A stretch of 64,000 bases of DNA from Seiridium cupressi (GCA_036674765.1 JARVKI010000016.1:62001-126000); one strand, 5' to 3'. Counted from the first letter of the stretch, positions 33,205 to 46,014 are shown. A program made the numbers and translations. Notes: generated from the sequence alone by a model not told the origin.

Positions 33205-35425
33205 TTAGTAACGGATAGTCTGCTGGCTCACATTCATGACGATTAACATGGGAATATCGAACACATCCCGCTTAATGGTCCAGCAGTAAGTGCAATCCAT
33301 CTTACCATCCTTCTCGATCTTGGAAATACCATGTTCGCCATCGATCCGGGTGACCCTGTTGCTCAAGATACTATGACGAGGATCCTTTTGTGGTGACGAT
33401 TCTTCATTGCTTAGTGACTCGATGGCCTCCTTGGTGCGGTACTTGAGCAGTCGACACTTCCGGGTGACGTGACCTCTGCTGTCTCCAAATGCGAGTTGGG
33501 CGAAATCTTCGTAAAACTGAATAACACTGTCGTCATCCATGAGCTCGGCAACGAAGACAGGCTGAGGCTTGTCATCTGTTGTCTTGGCCGGCTCCATGGC
33601 TTTTAGCTGAGGCGTGTTCAAGCCGCCCTTCCCTGAGTTTACACCGCTCACTGACCCAGACGTGTCGCCGAAATTGACGTTTAGATTTGGGCTCTTTCCG
33701 AGCAGGATATCCTTGGTCCATCCAGTCAGAGCAATAAACTCCTTGTTCACAGCGGCGACCTCGCCTGTACGCCGGCATACAACAGTGGGCGCAGAACAAT
33801 GGCCCATGAAGTCTTCGTACTCGAACAGCGTACGTTGTAAACACTTTTCCATGAAGATGAGGTCTTGCCGATTTAGGTTTCTCGTGCAACTTATAAACGA
33901 CGGCCGAATACTAGCAAGGGACTTCGCGATCCGCAGTGTCTTGGTGCTGGAGAAACGTCGCTTGACTAGAGCGATGAGGTTGTGGAAGCCAGTGAGATAC
34001 TGGTAGGGTTCTTTGACATTTTCGTAAATCGCTGATGGATCGCGTTGCCGTTTTGCCAATATCGATTGAGGACCGAATAGCTTAGCGTTGGCATTGGCAG
34101 GAGTCTTGTTCTTCGACTTTGGAGGGACCGCAATTGGTTGCGAGTTAGCAGGTGTGAAGTTATTAGCTCTTGGGGAGCCCTCGAAGCCAATGGTGGTTGG
34201 CTGTGGACTCGAAGTGTTGTCCGTACCCGGGCTTGCCAAGCTACTAGGGGTCGGCCCAGCTGCTGCAATGGCGTATGCGTGAGGCAGACCGTGTTGAAGG
34301 TTGCCTTGAGAGTACATGTTGTTGTTGTTGCTATTGCTACTGTTGTTGTTATGTTCGGGGTTCATGTAGCTTTCCATCATGCCGTCATATATCTGATTGT
34401 ACTGATTCATTCCGTTTGAGTACATTTGACCCCCGTTGAAGCTGACATCGGTGCCAGCTTGCTGTGATATTGAAGGGTCCCTGGGAGGCGTTTCTGCGGC
34501 CCCTGACGACATATGGCCTAATATACCAAATTCCATCGCACCATAATGACTTCCAAAGTTGAGGCCTTCAAGGTCAAAGTTGAAAATTGCGGGATTACTT
34601 GGGTCGAACAAGGCGTTGGGATAGCTGCTTATCTCGCTAGACGGTGTTGGTATCTGCATATTTCCCATTTGTTGAGCTCTCTGACTACTTTGCTGGAAAG
34701 ATGGAGAGACGGGAGAGGGCTGGCCAAAAATGCTATCCGGCATTGATACCTGTGGCTGACCACTTGTGAAGATGGGATACGTCTGGGAAGTAGACGACTG
34801 AGAGTAATACGCCGATGCATCTGAAGCACTTGTAGCGTTGGACGGATGTCTGCCGTTGGCAGATTTTGAGACCATGGTTGAGTTAAAAGTCGGGCCAAGC
34901 ACTGGTCTCAGGGCTTCAGGAGGTGCATCGTGTAGGTATTTCGCCTTTTTCCGCACGCCGTCCTGACAAGCGTCGGCGAGACCACGCTTGATGCATCGTT
35001 GGCAGGGTCTTTCATCTCCTATTATACGCTTAGCTAAATATTCTCAGAAGGAATGGACCCAACTAGATACGACGGGTCGGCACTTGACGACCGCTTGGCC
35101 CTCGAGGCAAGAGCCGAAGTTTATGATAGTACGCAATAAACGATGTGTCGATTATCAAAAGTGAAAACTTACCACATGTGAGATGTGCTCTCTGACAAGC
35201 ATAACACGCCCGCCTAGCCTTCTTTCTTCTCGGCCGGTGCGGATCCTTGGGGTCATACTTCTTTTTGACCTCGCTGGAGCCGGCGCCGCCAGTCTCAGGG
35301 GATGTGTGCTGCTCAGCCATGCTTTCGTCTTCGTCTTCTTTTATCGGATGGTCTATTTCGTCATACTCATTCTCGGACATGGCATCTGAGACCTCTGCCC
35401 CGTTGGCTTCAACGTTTTCCGGCAT
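33205..35425 (-). CDS. Zn2Cys6 + PAS transcription activator of gluconeogenesis (AcuK/Ert1-like), 688 aa
   Basis: Exons 35425-35173 and 35018-33205. The 154-bp intron (donor GTAAGT, branch CTAAG, acceptor AATAG) splits the zinc cluster. The joined motif begins [20 protein letters not shown] and continues to a sixth Cys, spacing CX2CX6CX5CX2CX8C, preceded by basic [10 protein letters not shown] and followed by [14 protein letters not shown], the hallmark of the AcuK/AcuM/Ert1 group. A long Ser/Asn/Gln-rich middle region follows, with an Asn/Ser run coded by GTT/GCT-type repeats. Near residues 455-560 a PAS-type domain ([20 protein letters not shown]) is seen. The family activates PEPCK, FBPase and related genes on acetate or ethanol and affects iron and respiratory metabolism in the nucleus. 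AcuK rather than AcuM is favoured but unproven. Confidence 0.92.
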
Positions 35426-38155
35426 CGTGTCTTAGTTTTATATAAGGGTCTCTGGGGGCCCGTCGTTACAGCGCGATTCGCACGGAGAATGCAGACACCC
35501 CAGCTCTACACGTTGCTTGGCGCAGGCACGCCTTCCCAGGGGAGCGCAGGTTGCGATTTGCGAACTCGTGCAGGAGTGTCCCGTGTCAGGACCGAGCAAC
35601 CACGCTTCAATGCCGGTCTGTCTGCCCCCTGCGCGAACAAGCTTTACAGTGTCAACGGACAACTTCCAACTTCTAGATGTTCCCCACTCTGATGCCAGCG
35701 CCGTTTAACTCCTTTCTGGGGGCTGACTTCTTGATCTGCGTCGTGGACCAGTAACAGCAGGTGTTCAGACGTATGCAGGCCAATAAGGTTAATTGCTCGC
35801 AGCTCGTACTCCTGTGTACCTTGAGGCCAAGGCTGGCTAAAATTAAGCCTGGAACGACAGGTACAAGGCACGAGCAAGTACTAGCACAAGAAGGCTTCAA
35901 GTAGAGAGGCGCTGTGTACACCCGCGGTGCGACGGCCCTAGCAGCCTCCCAGAACCAATATTTCCAAGTATGTGTTCCAGAGTATTGCACAAGGGCGGCC
36001 GCAAAAACAGGCGCCCTCGTATTCAGGTATCTCGAGGAGGCACCGTGGCCAATGGGCAGTGTATCCGCGTGTGTGGCGTTCCTTGTACGACTCCCGCTGG
36101 GTCCCCGCTCAGCATAGACGAACGGCTCTGTCCGTCCCCTGGAGGCGCACCCGGACACAGATCGCGGGGGGCTCGTTCTTATCCCAGCCCTACAAAGGCG
36201 ACTCAAGGGCAAGCCAGATTCATGGAGTCACGCGACGGCGGATAAGGCACTGGGGTGTCTGGCTTGGGTGGTAGGCGGGATAGGTGATGCTGCTGCAGCT
36301 ACCCGCAACCTCTGAGCCTGTTCGCATTGGTCGCCGGCGCTCGTGGCCTTTTGTCGGATGGGTGAGTGGGCTTGGGCGGCGTTGGATAGGTGGAAGAGTC
36401 TATTGCGGCGTCGTGCTTCTTCTCGCCTAGGCGCTCAGCATGTCTGGACTGGGTCTCTGGTGACTAGACAGTAGACGGTGCACAGGATGGATACCGCGAT
36501 CGCATGCGACGGCGAACCTGTGCGAGTGCTGACACGGAGCAGCGCTGTCGCGAAAAGTAGGACAGGCAATGCAAAGGTAAGCCCAGACAAGCTGGACGTC
36601 GTCAAAGTTAGACTAGTTAGTGTCCATCGGCCTGGCAGTCTAGAGACGTTGGATTTGTTGGAATCCCGGATGGGCCAATCAGCGTGCGGGACGGGGCTCA
36701 ATTGCGGGTGTTCTTGGTCAAGGTCCTGGGGGCACCGTCAATTGACGCTTCGCTGGGCCGAGATTGCGGGGTTTTTTGGAGCTCGCGGAAACGAAGGCGA
36801 AATGGTGAAATGCTGATTGATCTGATTTCGATAAGCACGAGCCACCACCGTCGAGCCTGCCGCGTGTATGCACATGAACATGGAGACGAGAGTTTTCCGT
36901 CTCTGCACGCACGAGCAGCTGCTGAAGTTCAGCTCATGCGGGCTGGCGGCCCTTCATGCCAGTCACAGCAGACAGGTCCCTGAGTCCAGCCCGGCCCCAA
37001 CACGAACCGTCCTCGGCATTGAGACCCAGCCATGTGGTCCAGCAACGCCTCGGTTCAGGCCCCGTGTCTCGGCAATCATTTCTTCTTCCCTATGCAGAAC
37101 TCCCCGGCCTGCAGGGTCCTCTTCCGGCCTGCGATACGCTGGATGCCGGAAAAGAAAGAGCAGCTTCGGATACGAAGGAGCTTCCCACTGGGGACGGGAG
37201 AGACTAGCCTGACTGTCAAAATGCCATCGCCCGGAGGACCTGACATATCGCACACGGCATGTATCTCCGCCAGTTCTCGATGGTATAGCTCCGTCTTATT
37301 GTCGCTGCCCAAAGCCCTGCCGTATACCCGCCGCAAAGTACTACTACCTATCCCACATGGCCATTGGACAACAGCCAGCCGAGGATGCCGTAGATTCACC
37401 ACGCTTTTACATGCAGCAGCATGCTTCATGCTTCATGCTTCCCAGATCCTGCTCGTGCGACTGATGCCGAGCCCTGATTCCTTTGTGCCGCGGTAGCTGC
37501 TCTAATGCTTATGCTCCCTCGCCGACACCTTCCCAAGCCCAGGCAGCTGGCCGTCAAGTTCGCCTGCTCCAATTCACCATGTAACTAAATTCCACCTGCG
37601 CAATTCTCGCTCCAACATTCGCAACTATTTTCATCGACTCTCACTCATACCCCTGATGGTCCAGCGTTCCAGGTGATCCTTGCTCATTGATCAACCCGTA
37701 CCTGCTTAACCCGAGCTTTCATGCACCCAATGATCATCAGTGCATATCACGGCTAGGAGGTCGGCGACCATTGCAACCTCAGGCCCTCATTGGGAGATCG
37801 AGCCCCTTAGATCGTCGAAGCTTCCAGGTGAAGAGCTGCCAGTAGCCGTACCACATTCAATCCACGGCAAATAGAAACCCCGTTCGGCACCGGTGCGATG
37901 AGACTGCCAAGCACTGAGGATATCCGCATAGATTCAATATATCTTGCCCAAGATCGTTCACAGTGCTGCAGGTCTCGGCGCCACTCATCTGCTGCCACAT
38001 TACGTGCATGCGACAATCCTGGAACAATCTCTGGTGGGGTTATGGATCAGGGATCTTGGAGCCGCATCGCACGACATTCTTCAAGATGGCTAAGAGTCGG
38101 CGAGCTGGGCAATCCTGCGGCATCATACAACCATGACGAATCATGGCATCAATGA
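35426..38155. other. 2.7-kb gene-free stretch upstream of the AcuK-like gene
   Basis: GC-richer than neighbouring spacers, which creates many overlapping ORFs up to 179 codons on both strands, none with domain character. A short tandem TGCTTCA repeat (three copies) lies near 37418-37440. Probably the long promoter of the AcuK-like gene plus unassigned DNA. Confidence 0.4.
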
Positions 38156-38698
38156 CTAGACGTCGCGTCGCTTGAGGGGCATTCTTCGCCTTTTGGCCAC
38201 CATGCTACTTTTCATCAACCACTGACAAGCGGTGGCTTCTGTACGCAACAGCAGTTGCGCGACCAAACTATACTCAGCTTGCGGAGATAGTGTCGCGTCG
38301 AATACATCACCACTGTCATCTTCTGATAACACGGCAAGCGCTTTCTGGAGACGGCAGCCACCTGCCTCGATGGGCTGGACCGACTGAACACGACCCTCGA
38401 AATAGCAGCAATCCACACATTCGACATGGCCAGCTGAACGGGTAATCGCTTTTCTGTACAACCGGGAACATTGCGTCCGAACGCGCACTGCTCCAGAAGT
38501 TGGCAACTTGCTTGATGCTGCAAGAGCGCGTATAAGGCGACATCGGCCACAGGTACAACAATACTTTGCAATCAGCAGTGATTTCTCCCTCGTGGAAGTC
38601 ACATTGTGCTTTGACAGACCTACGAACCCCGTACAACCTTTTGAGTTGAATGAAATCTTGGCAGCGCTGAAGAACAAATTTCCTGCAGGGATGGTCAT
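38156..38698 (-). CDS. Possible hypothetical protein, 180 aa
   Basis: ATG-initiated open frame (MTIPAGNLFF...) ending at TAG 38156. It is Cys-rich in the middle (CCTCGRCR, VECVDCCYF) and basic at the end (VAKRRRMPLKRRDV). No domain or signal peptide is recognised. It stands alone in a gene-poor area, and the antisense strand also carries open frames, so it could be chance. Kept because it has a real ATG and an even amino-acid mix. Confidence 0.3.
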   Translation of the reverse strand: MTIPAGNLFFSAAKISFNSKGCTGFVGLSKHNVTSTREKSLLIAKYCCTCGRCRLIRALAASSKLPTSGAVRVRTQCSRLYRKAITRSAGHVECVDCCYFEGRVQSVQPIEAGGCRLQKALAVLSEDDSGDVFDATLSPQAEYSLVAQLLLRTEATACQWLMKSSMVAKRRRMPLKRRDV

Positions 38699-40569
38699 CG
38701 GTCAGGTCTGGTGGTGTTCTCGCTTACTTCGGATATGCGAGATCAGACGAGCTGCAGGTGTTTGACAACCCATGACGAGATGAGGTCTTGTAGGTGCGAC
38801 CCAACTCATTCATCGATGCCTCCCATCGACCAAGTCCTAGATCTCGCCTTGATCCCTTGGATCGTATCGACCCGGATGCCACGGTCCTGCAGTCCGAATT
38901 ACGAGGGCTATCTTTAGAGTCGCTGAGAATCTGAAAATGGTGATTCACCACCGCGGTGTCTATTGTGTCAAGATAATCTATGACAGTGATTCAGCTGACC
39001 CCTTGAACAACCACCCTAACGGTGGTATCAACTAAGCGAGCTGTAAGCATCACCGCTGGCAGTAGTTTCGACTTCCGCTCGTATATGTCCTAGCTAGCTG
39101 TGCGTATGCTAGTCTATTTTAACCGTCGCCTTGCTTTTTCAGCACAGGCTGCAGCAGAAATGTAGACAATCAAAATTGACGTATTGGCACCAGAACAAGA
39201 CCTATCTGGAAATGTATGTAGTTGATATGCCCCTTCCTGAGTGCTTGGCGTAGTGTGCTGTGCTCAGTATAGTGGTCACGGGCACTCGTATTAATTATGG
39301 AACTTTTGACCCGCCCCTGATAAAGTCGAACAGTGCTGCATGAAGTGGCGCCGCTACATCATGTATCTCGGCTAAATCTATCAGCATCAACGACAATCGC
39401 AATGATATCATCGTAAGAATCTCTGTGCACTTCGTGGCAAAAAGGTTATGTCCGCGTAAATGCCAGACGCAGACGGTTATCAAGCAATAGAGAAAAATTT
39501 TCTTTTTGCCGATCCACTACGTATTCCTAGAACACACGGGCTTGGAGCTCAGACATGTCGAAGCCCAGAATAATACCAACCACTATCGTTTCGTCTTGGT
39601 CGCGGTTAATGAGTTGATGCCTTGACATGAATCATAGATTACGCGCTGCTTTCCTTGTATTTGTTGCTGCTTCCAAGAATACATCTCTCTCTTCTCGGCG
39701 ACCCGGGATCCGTTGGCATTCGGCGTGTCTCGATATGACAGCTGTTCAAGGCGTCTTTCTGTGCAGTAAGATAGGTATTCACCAATTAGGTAATTCAAGA
39801 CATAGCCGAACCACCTCGAAGCTTCGACTGGCCCAGAGCGTTGGATCTCGCCATAATTATTTCTAGCAATCCGCAACGTCGCCAGCTCCGATTTCCCAAT
39901 CAAAATATTCCATTCACGCGAGTAACCATGCTTTTACGCTCCGATTCAAGTATACTCCGACCCCAAACCACGACGAATCTAGCTTTATTAATCTATAGAC
40001 CTAACTGCTATGCATCAGAAGCTTGCTAACGTATACAGCTCTGATTAGAATGTCAAAACAAAAGTTCTTGACGGAAGCGATGTTCTAATCAGCGTGGTCC
40101 CCGTAGACATTGGCCATTATAACCTACGTCATCTTCAGTACGCATGACTATTGTCGAAGACTGTTACATATGTGGCTAAATTAAATGTTAGAATCCGTTC
40201 TGTCAGTTCTCCCGCAGCCAAATAGTAATACAACTTGGATGTTCTAAAAATCTATAATAAACATGTTGTCGTTGTCCCTACCAGAGAAGACTGAGATTGC
40301 TATGTCTTCCACCACAATCAGGTCAATCTCTACAAGCGAAGTTGCAAGCGAACTCCGGCAAGCCGGCAATGCGACTCGCTACATCTGACAGACATCAGGA
40401 GCGTAAAGGTCTTCCAAATTTGATGGTTGCAATCAGCAACCGGGAATCTGTCTATGTTTACATTGTATATCAATGTGTATCATGCAACCTATATAATTTA
40501 ATACTCCTCTTTCCCTGGTAAATACTATATCTTGAGCTCGAATTCAATTCATCATACATGTAGTCCCGT
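38699..40569. other. AT-rich gene-poor stretch
   Basis: About 1.9 kb of AT-rich DNA between the doubtful ORF and the glucanase gene. No coding or RNA feature supported. Confidence 0.4.
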
Positions 40570-42992
40570 TCAATAAAATTCGCTCAACCCTGCGCTTGCA
40601 AAATCCGGCGCATCACTATCGCAACTATAACTCTTGTCGTATGCCTTCGTAGGCAAGATACCTGCAGCAAGTCCTTGTTTGTAGCTCCACAAGGGCGCAG
40701 ATTCCGTGTCCCATGTCCAATACCACCAACCCCACCCATACTCAAAGCTCGTCATCTGAGCTTGGGCGAACATGAGCAGGAAGTTCTTGTATTCGTCCGT
40801 GTACGTGCCAACATCCGCATTGGCCATGGTGCAGCTACAGCTGGAATTCGTCGTCGGGCAGCGCGGAGTCAGCGCATCTGTCGATGTATTACCAGAGTCG
40901 TAAGTTCCTTCCCAGCGGTTGCCCCAGCCGACGTTAGTAACAGATTCAGCGCAGTCCGTGTCGGCCTGAGACCACTCGGCAAACATCGTTGGGCCATACC
41001 CGGTCGATGTATCAAGACTCTGTTGGGTTTGCTGTGTCCACCCATCGCATGCGTATGTGACCTTTTCTTTGTGGGTGTAGACAATTTGATTGTTGTTGAA
41101 GATGACATATTGATGCACGTCGAGCACGAGCCCATCCATGTTTGTCAACTTGCCCTGCCAGTTCTCCAAGCCCATGAAGCCGTCTCCGAACACTATATTT
41201 GCCGTGATACCATTTGCACGGACAGCTTTATAGACGTCAGTGGTCCAGGAGATGACGGCACTAGCGTCTAGGTTGACCATGCGTGGCTCGTTGGCGAGCC
41301 CATAGAAAGTGACAATGTTCTTATACCGGTCTTGGGCAAAGAATTTCGATAGTCGATCATGGACATCCAGGCTTCGCTGCCTGTTTGTGTCCCCATCTGT
41401 TCCGTTCAGCCACCGAATCTCGCCCTGCCGACCGCTGTGGTTCCAGCCGTTCTGCGATCCCGGCAACGCATGGAGATCTAAATTAACACGGAGCCCATGT
41501 TTTCGTGCCCATTCGATACCACGCAACAGATACCGCCATGACGTTCGGAAGACGTAAGGGTCATCGTCGTAGGTTATCACTGCCCAATATGAATATGGGA
41601 TGCGTACGTGATCCAGCCCAGCATCAGCGATCTCACTAAACGTGTCCTCCGTCACAAACGTAGCATAGTGCTTCTCGAGCGTGCTAGCTGCTGTTTTCGC
41701 ACCTAGGTGATTGCAAAGTGTCCATTCGTCTATGATGCCAAGCTTGCTGTCGTAGTCGAAGAGTGAGGGCGTAATGAAGGGTTCCAGGCTAAGCCAACCA
41801 CCTAGGTTAACACCTCTAGCGGGGGTCGATGAATAATCGCCCCAAGAACTGTCTAATGCTGGCACCTTGTCGTTTGCAGCTACGGAGTCGTCCCAGCTAG
41901 TATACAGTCCCATGACAGGTAGATCGCCCACTGTCTCATTGGTGTAGGTCACATTGAAGTCGGTCGTTGTGTACCAAGTAAATGGATCAAGATATGTGCC
42001 CTGGGCAGCTGTGGGGATGTCACTTTCGCTCATATCACCGAGTTGCGATGCTGAGCTGTCAGACGAAGCATTCTTCTTGGACACCACCACAGCCACGACT
42101 ATGACGATGATAATGATGAGCACGGCAACACCGGCGATGATCCCTGCAGCGAGTCAGTATAATGGCAAATAATTAGCACTGGGCCAAACTTACACCTTCG
42201 CTTTTTCTTGTTGGCCGGGGGTCGAGATTTCTTGTATAGTTCTTCTTTCTCTGCAGCTATACTGTCGTAACTGCTATGTTTACTCCCGGCACCCCCTCGC
42301 ATTTTCGGTGATGCTCTTCCTTCCTCGACTATAGCACCACTGACAAGGCGCTTCTTCTGTTTGCCGCGATTGAGGTACCTTTGCCACCGTAAAGCGTCCT
42401 CATCTTCGGTGTCAGCATCAGTGAAGTGGCGACCTCTCTTTGGGATTTCGTAGTCCCGTTCTGAGTCGGTAACTGCCCCCTTCCGCCTCCTCTCCCTTCT
42501 CGGAGCATCATAGTCTCGCTCGGAGTCGGTCGCTGCTTCTTTTCGTCTTCGTTCTCTTCTCGCTGCACGGAGCTCTCGTTCGTCATCTGTGACAGCTTCC
42601 CTGCGTCGGCGTTCCCGTCTTGCCGCTCGCCTTGCTTCTTTCTCCTCCTCTGTATATTCGCGTTTCCGCCGCCGTTCAACCCGTGGCGATTCGTCTTCAG
42701 GCTCAACTATAATGTAGTCATCTTCGCGCGGCCTGCGCTCCTTTTTCCTCCTAGCTCTTTCAGGTCTTGGTGTTTCCTCGGCGGGGCGTGCGCTATTGTG
42801 CTCATTTAAGTGCGAAAGGGCATTGAGTGATAGCTTCTGCCCGGAACTTGATGGAGCACCACTGGAGGTTGCTTCAGATTCGGTCGCTTGCCTTCGTGAG
42901 GAGTGGTCTCGAGAGGATTTCTTCCTATGTCCATGTTTGCGATGCGCACCAGACTCCCGATGCCGACTTGTACTGCCTTCTCGAGGTGCCAT
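40570..42992 (-). CDS. Type II membrane GH5 glucan 1,3-beta-glucosidase (ExgD-like), 790 aa
   Basis: Exons 42992-42194 and 42143-40570. The 50-bp intron (donor GTAAGT, branch CTGAC, acceptor TGCAG) sits just before the membrane anchor. Residues 1-266 are a highly charged cytosolic tail with four 20-residue repeats. One membrane span follows (from about 268, IIAGVAVLIIIIVIVVAVVV), then a Ser-rich linker and an extracellular GH5 domain starting at RGVNLGGWLSLEPF. The acid/base Glu is in LANEPRM (about 551) and the nucleophile Glu in MFAEWSQADTDC (about 654); the substrate-site DLHALPGSQNG block is present. Start chosen at ATG 42992 because upstream in-frame codons have no ATG. Members trim or remodel cell-wall beta-1,3-glucan at the surface. 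Divergent from the E1-beta gene with 680 bp between starts. Confidence 0.93.
42390..42629 (-). repeat. Four 20-codon charged repeats in the glucanase cytosolic tail
   Basis: Residues about 122-201 are four tandem 60-bp units of the type RAARRERRRKEAATDSERDY, alternating a basic half (RRERRRK) with an acidic half (TDSERDY); the last copy is the most diverged. Confidence 0.8.
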
Positions 42993-43672
42993 GAAGGGAT
43001 GTGGCGGTGAATCTAAGTAAGACAAAACGTTACACGGAAACTATATGAATCCCGAACTCGATATAGGGAGACGCGTGCTCTTTACGGAAGGAATCTTCGT
43101 CGGATCGTGCAGATCTGGGAATTGCCTATACAAGACACTGTGGATGTTGCGCGGACGCTTGGCGCATCTTCACTAGACGTTGGCACAGCAACGACCCGGC
43201 CTGGATCAATGTATGGGTCCCACGTCGGGCGTTTAAGAGATTGGGCGATGATGCAATTGCTTGCGGAGGTAGCTCCATAATTGCGGACCCATTGTGGTGA
43301 TTTAAAGCAACCACCAGTCATGATCCAAGGCATATTCATACGGCCTGCAGAGTGAGATATCCAAGATCCCGCTGAAATGGAACAATAAACCTACGACGTA
43401 GTTAAAGTTTGGGGCTTCCAGCCAATATCTGCACCTATCAGCCGTCGCTATCGATAAGACACGCCCATCTCTAAGCCGAACCCCGTGGGGTCTGCCTGAG
43501 CGATGGATACCGCAGCTAACCGCCTGACGTCCATCACATGAACTGTCTCCTCGATGAATTCCTTCGCGGGCAGAAATGTTCAGTCCCATTGATCTACATT
43601 TAGCCGTTAATTAAAAGTCACAGCCTTGTACCGTGATGTAAACGCAGTTATATTTCAATAAGTTTCTACCTG
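42993..43672. promoter_or_regulatory. Divergent promoter region (ExgD-like / E1-beta)
   Basis: The 680 bp between two divergent starts must carry both promoters. No conserved element could be assigned by eye, and the ~90-codon ORFs inside show no features. Confidence 0.4.
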
Positions 43673-44938
43673 ATGAAGCCTTCTCCGTCATTCCGTCTCC
43701 TCTCCAGGAGGGCGATTGCGCCGCCCTTGAGCTGCAAGTCTGGGCTGATCAGCGCAGACCGACGCCGATACTCAACGCACCCACCCAACGCCCGTCTGAA
43801 TGTGCCAATTGATTATTCTACCACGCCTTTGCTATCTCACAGCTCCCAGGCGGCCTTGGCAACGACCGACTTACCGGCAGAGGTCAAGAACAGTACGACA
43901 AAGCGCATGAACCTCTTCCAGGCAATCAATGATGCCTTGTCAACCGCACTGACTGAGGATGAAGACGTAATCATATTTGGTGAGGATGTCTCATTTGGCG
44001 GTGTCTTCCGCTGTACCATGAAGCTGGCCGAGGCTTTCGGTGGTGAGCGGGTATTCAACACGCCTCTTACAGAGCAGGGCATCATGGGCTTTGCCATTGG
44101 TGCCGCCGCAGAGGGGCTGCGGCCAGTGGCTGAGATACAGTTCGCCGACTACGTGTACCCTGCATTCGATCAACTCGTAAACGAGGCCGCCAAGTTTCGA
44201 TATCGCGATGGCACATGTGGCCGGAGTGTTGGCGGGTTAACAGTCAGAATGCCATGTGGTGGCGTTGGACATGGTGCGCTATATCACAGCCAGAGCCCCG
44301 AATCGCTTTTTACCCACATACCTGGGTTGAGGGTCGTCATGCCAAGAAGTCCATTGCAGGCGAAAGGCTTGCTATTAGCGGCTATCAGAAGCAATGACCC
44401 GGTCATCTTCATGGAGCCTAAAATATTATACCGAGCTGCAGTCGAACAAGTCCCAACCGCGGCTTACACTCTACCTTTATCGAAGGCTGAAATCTTGAAG
44501 GAGGGCAACGATGTTACAGTAATCTCATACGGACAGCCCCTTTACACCTGCAATTCGGCCTTGCAAAGAGCGGAAGAGGACCTTGGCATATCTGTAGAGT
44601 TGATCGACTTGAGGACATTGTATCCTTGGGATAAGGAGACGGTCTTCAAGAGCGTACGAAAGACCGGTAAAGTCTTGGTAGTACATGAAGCCATGGTTAA
44701 TGCTGGTATTGGCGCCGAAGTGGCGGCTGCAATCCAAGAAGATCCGGAAACCTTTGTACGACTAGAGGCACCGGTGCAAAGGGTTGCCGGATGGAGTATA
44801 CATACTCCGTTGTTGTACGAGAAATTCAACGTGCCAGATGTTGCTAGTAAGTGCTTCCACTAATGTTGAGAACTGCATTCTTGAGCTAACAATTTATTAG
44901 GAATATACGACAGTATAAAGAAGGTGCTGGAATATTAG
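43673..44938 (+). CDS. Branched-chain 2-oxoacid dehydrogenase E1 beta subunit, 403 aa
   Basis: Exons 43673-44846 and 44901-44938. The 54-bp intron (donor GTAAGT, branch GCTAAC, acceptor TTAG) adds the last 12 residues (IYDSIKKVLEY end). The N-terminus (MKPSPSFRLLSRRAI, then DRRRYSTHPP) is Arg/Ser-rich like a mitochondrial presequence. The body has the transketolase-type E1 beta signature: FGEDVSFGGVFRCTMKLAEA, RVFNTPLTEQGIMGFAIGAA, EIQFADYVYPAFDQLVNEAA and GHGALYHSQSPES, then the C-terminal transketolase domain (DLRTLYPWDKETV, VVHEAMVNAGIGAEVAA). GVFRCT and FRYRDGT point to the branched-chain rather than the pyruvate enzyme. It acts with E1 alpha, E2 and E3 in the mitochondrial matrix to decarboxylate Val/Leu/Ile keto acids. 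Confidence 0.95.
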
Positions 44939-45576
44939 ATCAACGCAGACTATAATCAAATACTCGTCTCACCATATGGTTATTGCCTACATTTTAACAA
45001 TCAGAACTTCTTCTCGTAGTTCTACAAGATTCCTTGTCTTCACAGGCATCGCTTCGCATGTGTCCATTTGGTCTATCAGAGACCAATCCCCATCTCGACC
45101 ACGTCTTTCTTATCTTCTCACAAGTCTGGCTGCAACATCCAAATCAACGTTTCCAGGATGTTCCCCAGATTAGGGCCTTCTCGTATAGCTTACCCTTCTT
45201 TAAGCAGGGGAAGTTGGTCCATTATATCTATGAATTGGAGGTTCAAATTTTCTCTACCCCTCTGCATCAAAGGCTTGGAGTTGCCCCAAAGGGAAGTAAT
45301 TATCAGATTGCCCTGTGGCCAGGCTGACCTCACACTTCCGAAGATTATACCTCCATGTCAGCAGTATTGTCCCATAGTCTGGATTATCTGTCGTGTATTC
45401 TTCTTCCACAGATTCCAATGGCTAGCCATAGGGCCTGTGTTGTCAATGTCTTTGACATGGGCGGTGGCTGATGCGAAGTGCTTGCTCGAAGCAGGTCATC
45501 AATTTGGGACTTTGCGACGTCTGACTTCCTAGGTATCATCTTAGACAATGGATGGAAGCCTGGCTTCCGATGCTGA
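44939..45576. other. Spacer after the E1-beta gene
   Basis: Contains overlapping plus-strand ORFs (about 45034-45532) that are aromatic-rich but switch frame and lack a recognisable domain; possibly part of the relic that follows. No gene supported. Confidence 0.3.
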
Positions 45577-46014
45577 AGCCCTTCTAGAGTTGACAGTTAT
45601 CTGTGTGAACAAGATCCAGCAGGAATTACTTGCTGCCAGTGCGGTGGGGGGCTCAACGAGGAGCCTCTGGTGCGAACATTCCGGAAAGTTGAGGTTGCAG
45701 ACAGTGTCGATCAAGGGGAAGCTCTAACACCAAAGAAAGTCTACCAAGTACTAGGTGTCAGGTTAGATGAGACCCATGGATATTACAGCGGCCAAACAGT
45801 TGGCTGCTGGAATGGATCTCACAGCATCAGCAGGAAAGACTATTTCGGCCTTGCAATTCATACAAAGCCATGGTGGTACATTGCCTATGTTCCTCTTCGA
45901 GGCTCTGCTCTGGGCAGATTGTCCTCAATGCGCAAAACGGAGTCTCTACCACGCGGGGCTTTATTGTATACCCGGACTGAATTATACTGGCGTATAAAGA
46001 CGGAGTTGGGATAA
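45577..46014 (+). pseudogene. Possible coding relic, no usable start codon
   Basis: An open frame of about 145 codons without an ATG near its beginning, ending at TAA. The conceptual protein looks protein-like rather than random: TCCQCGGGLNEEPLVRTF, ALTPKKVYQVLGVRLDET, HSISRKDYFGLAIHTKPWWY. No family is recognised. It may be a terminal exon of an unmodelled gene or a decayed copy. Confidence 0.3.

Noticed and set aside
35673..36212. 179-codon minus-strand ORF
   Set aside because: GC-rich spacer with open frames on both strands and no protein-like features.
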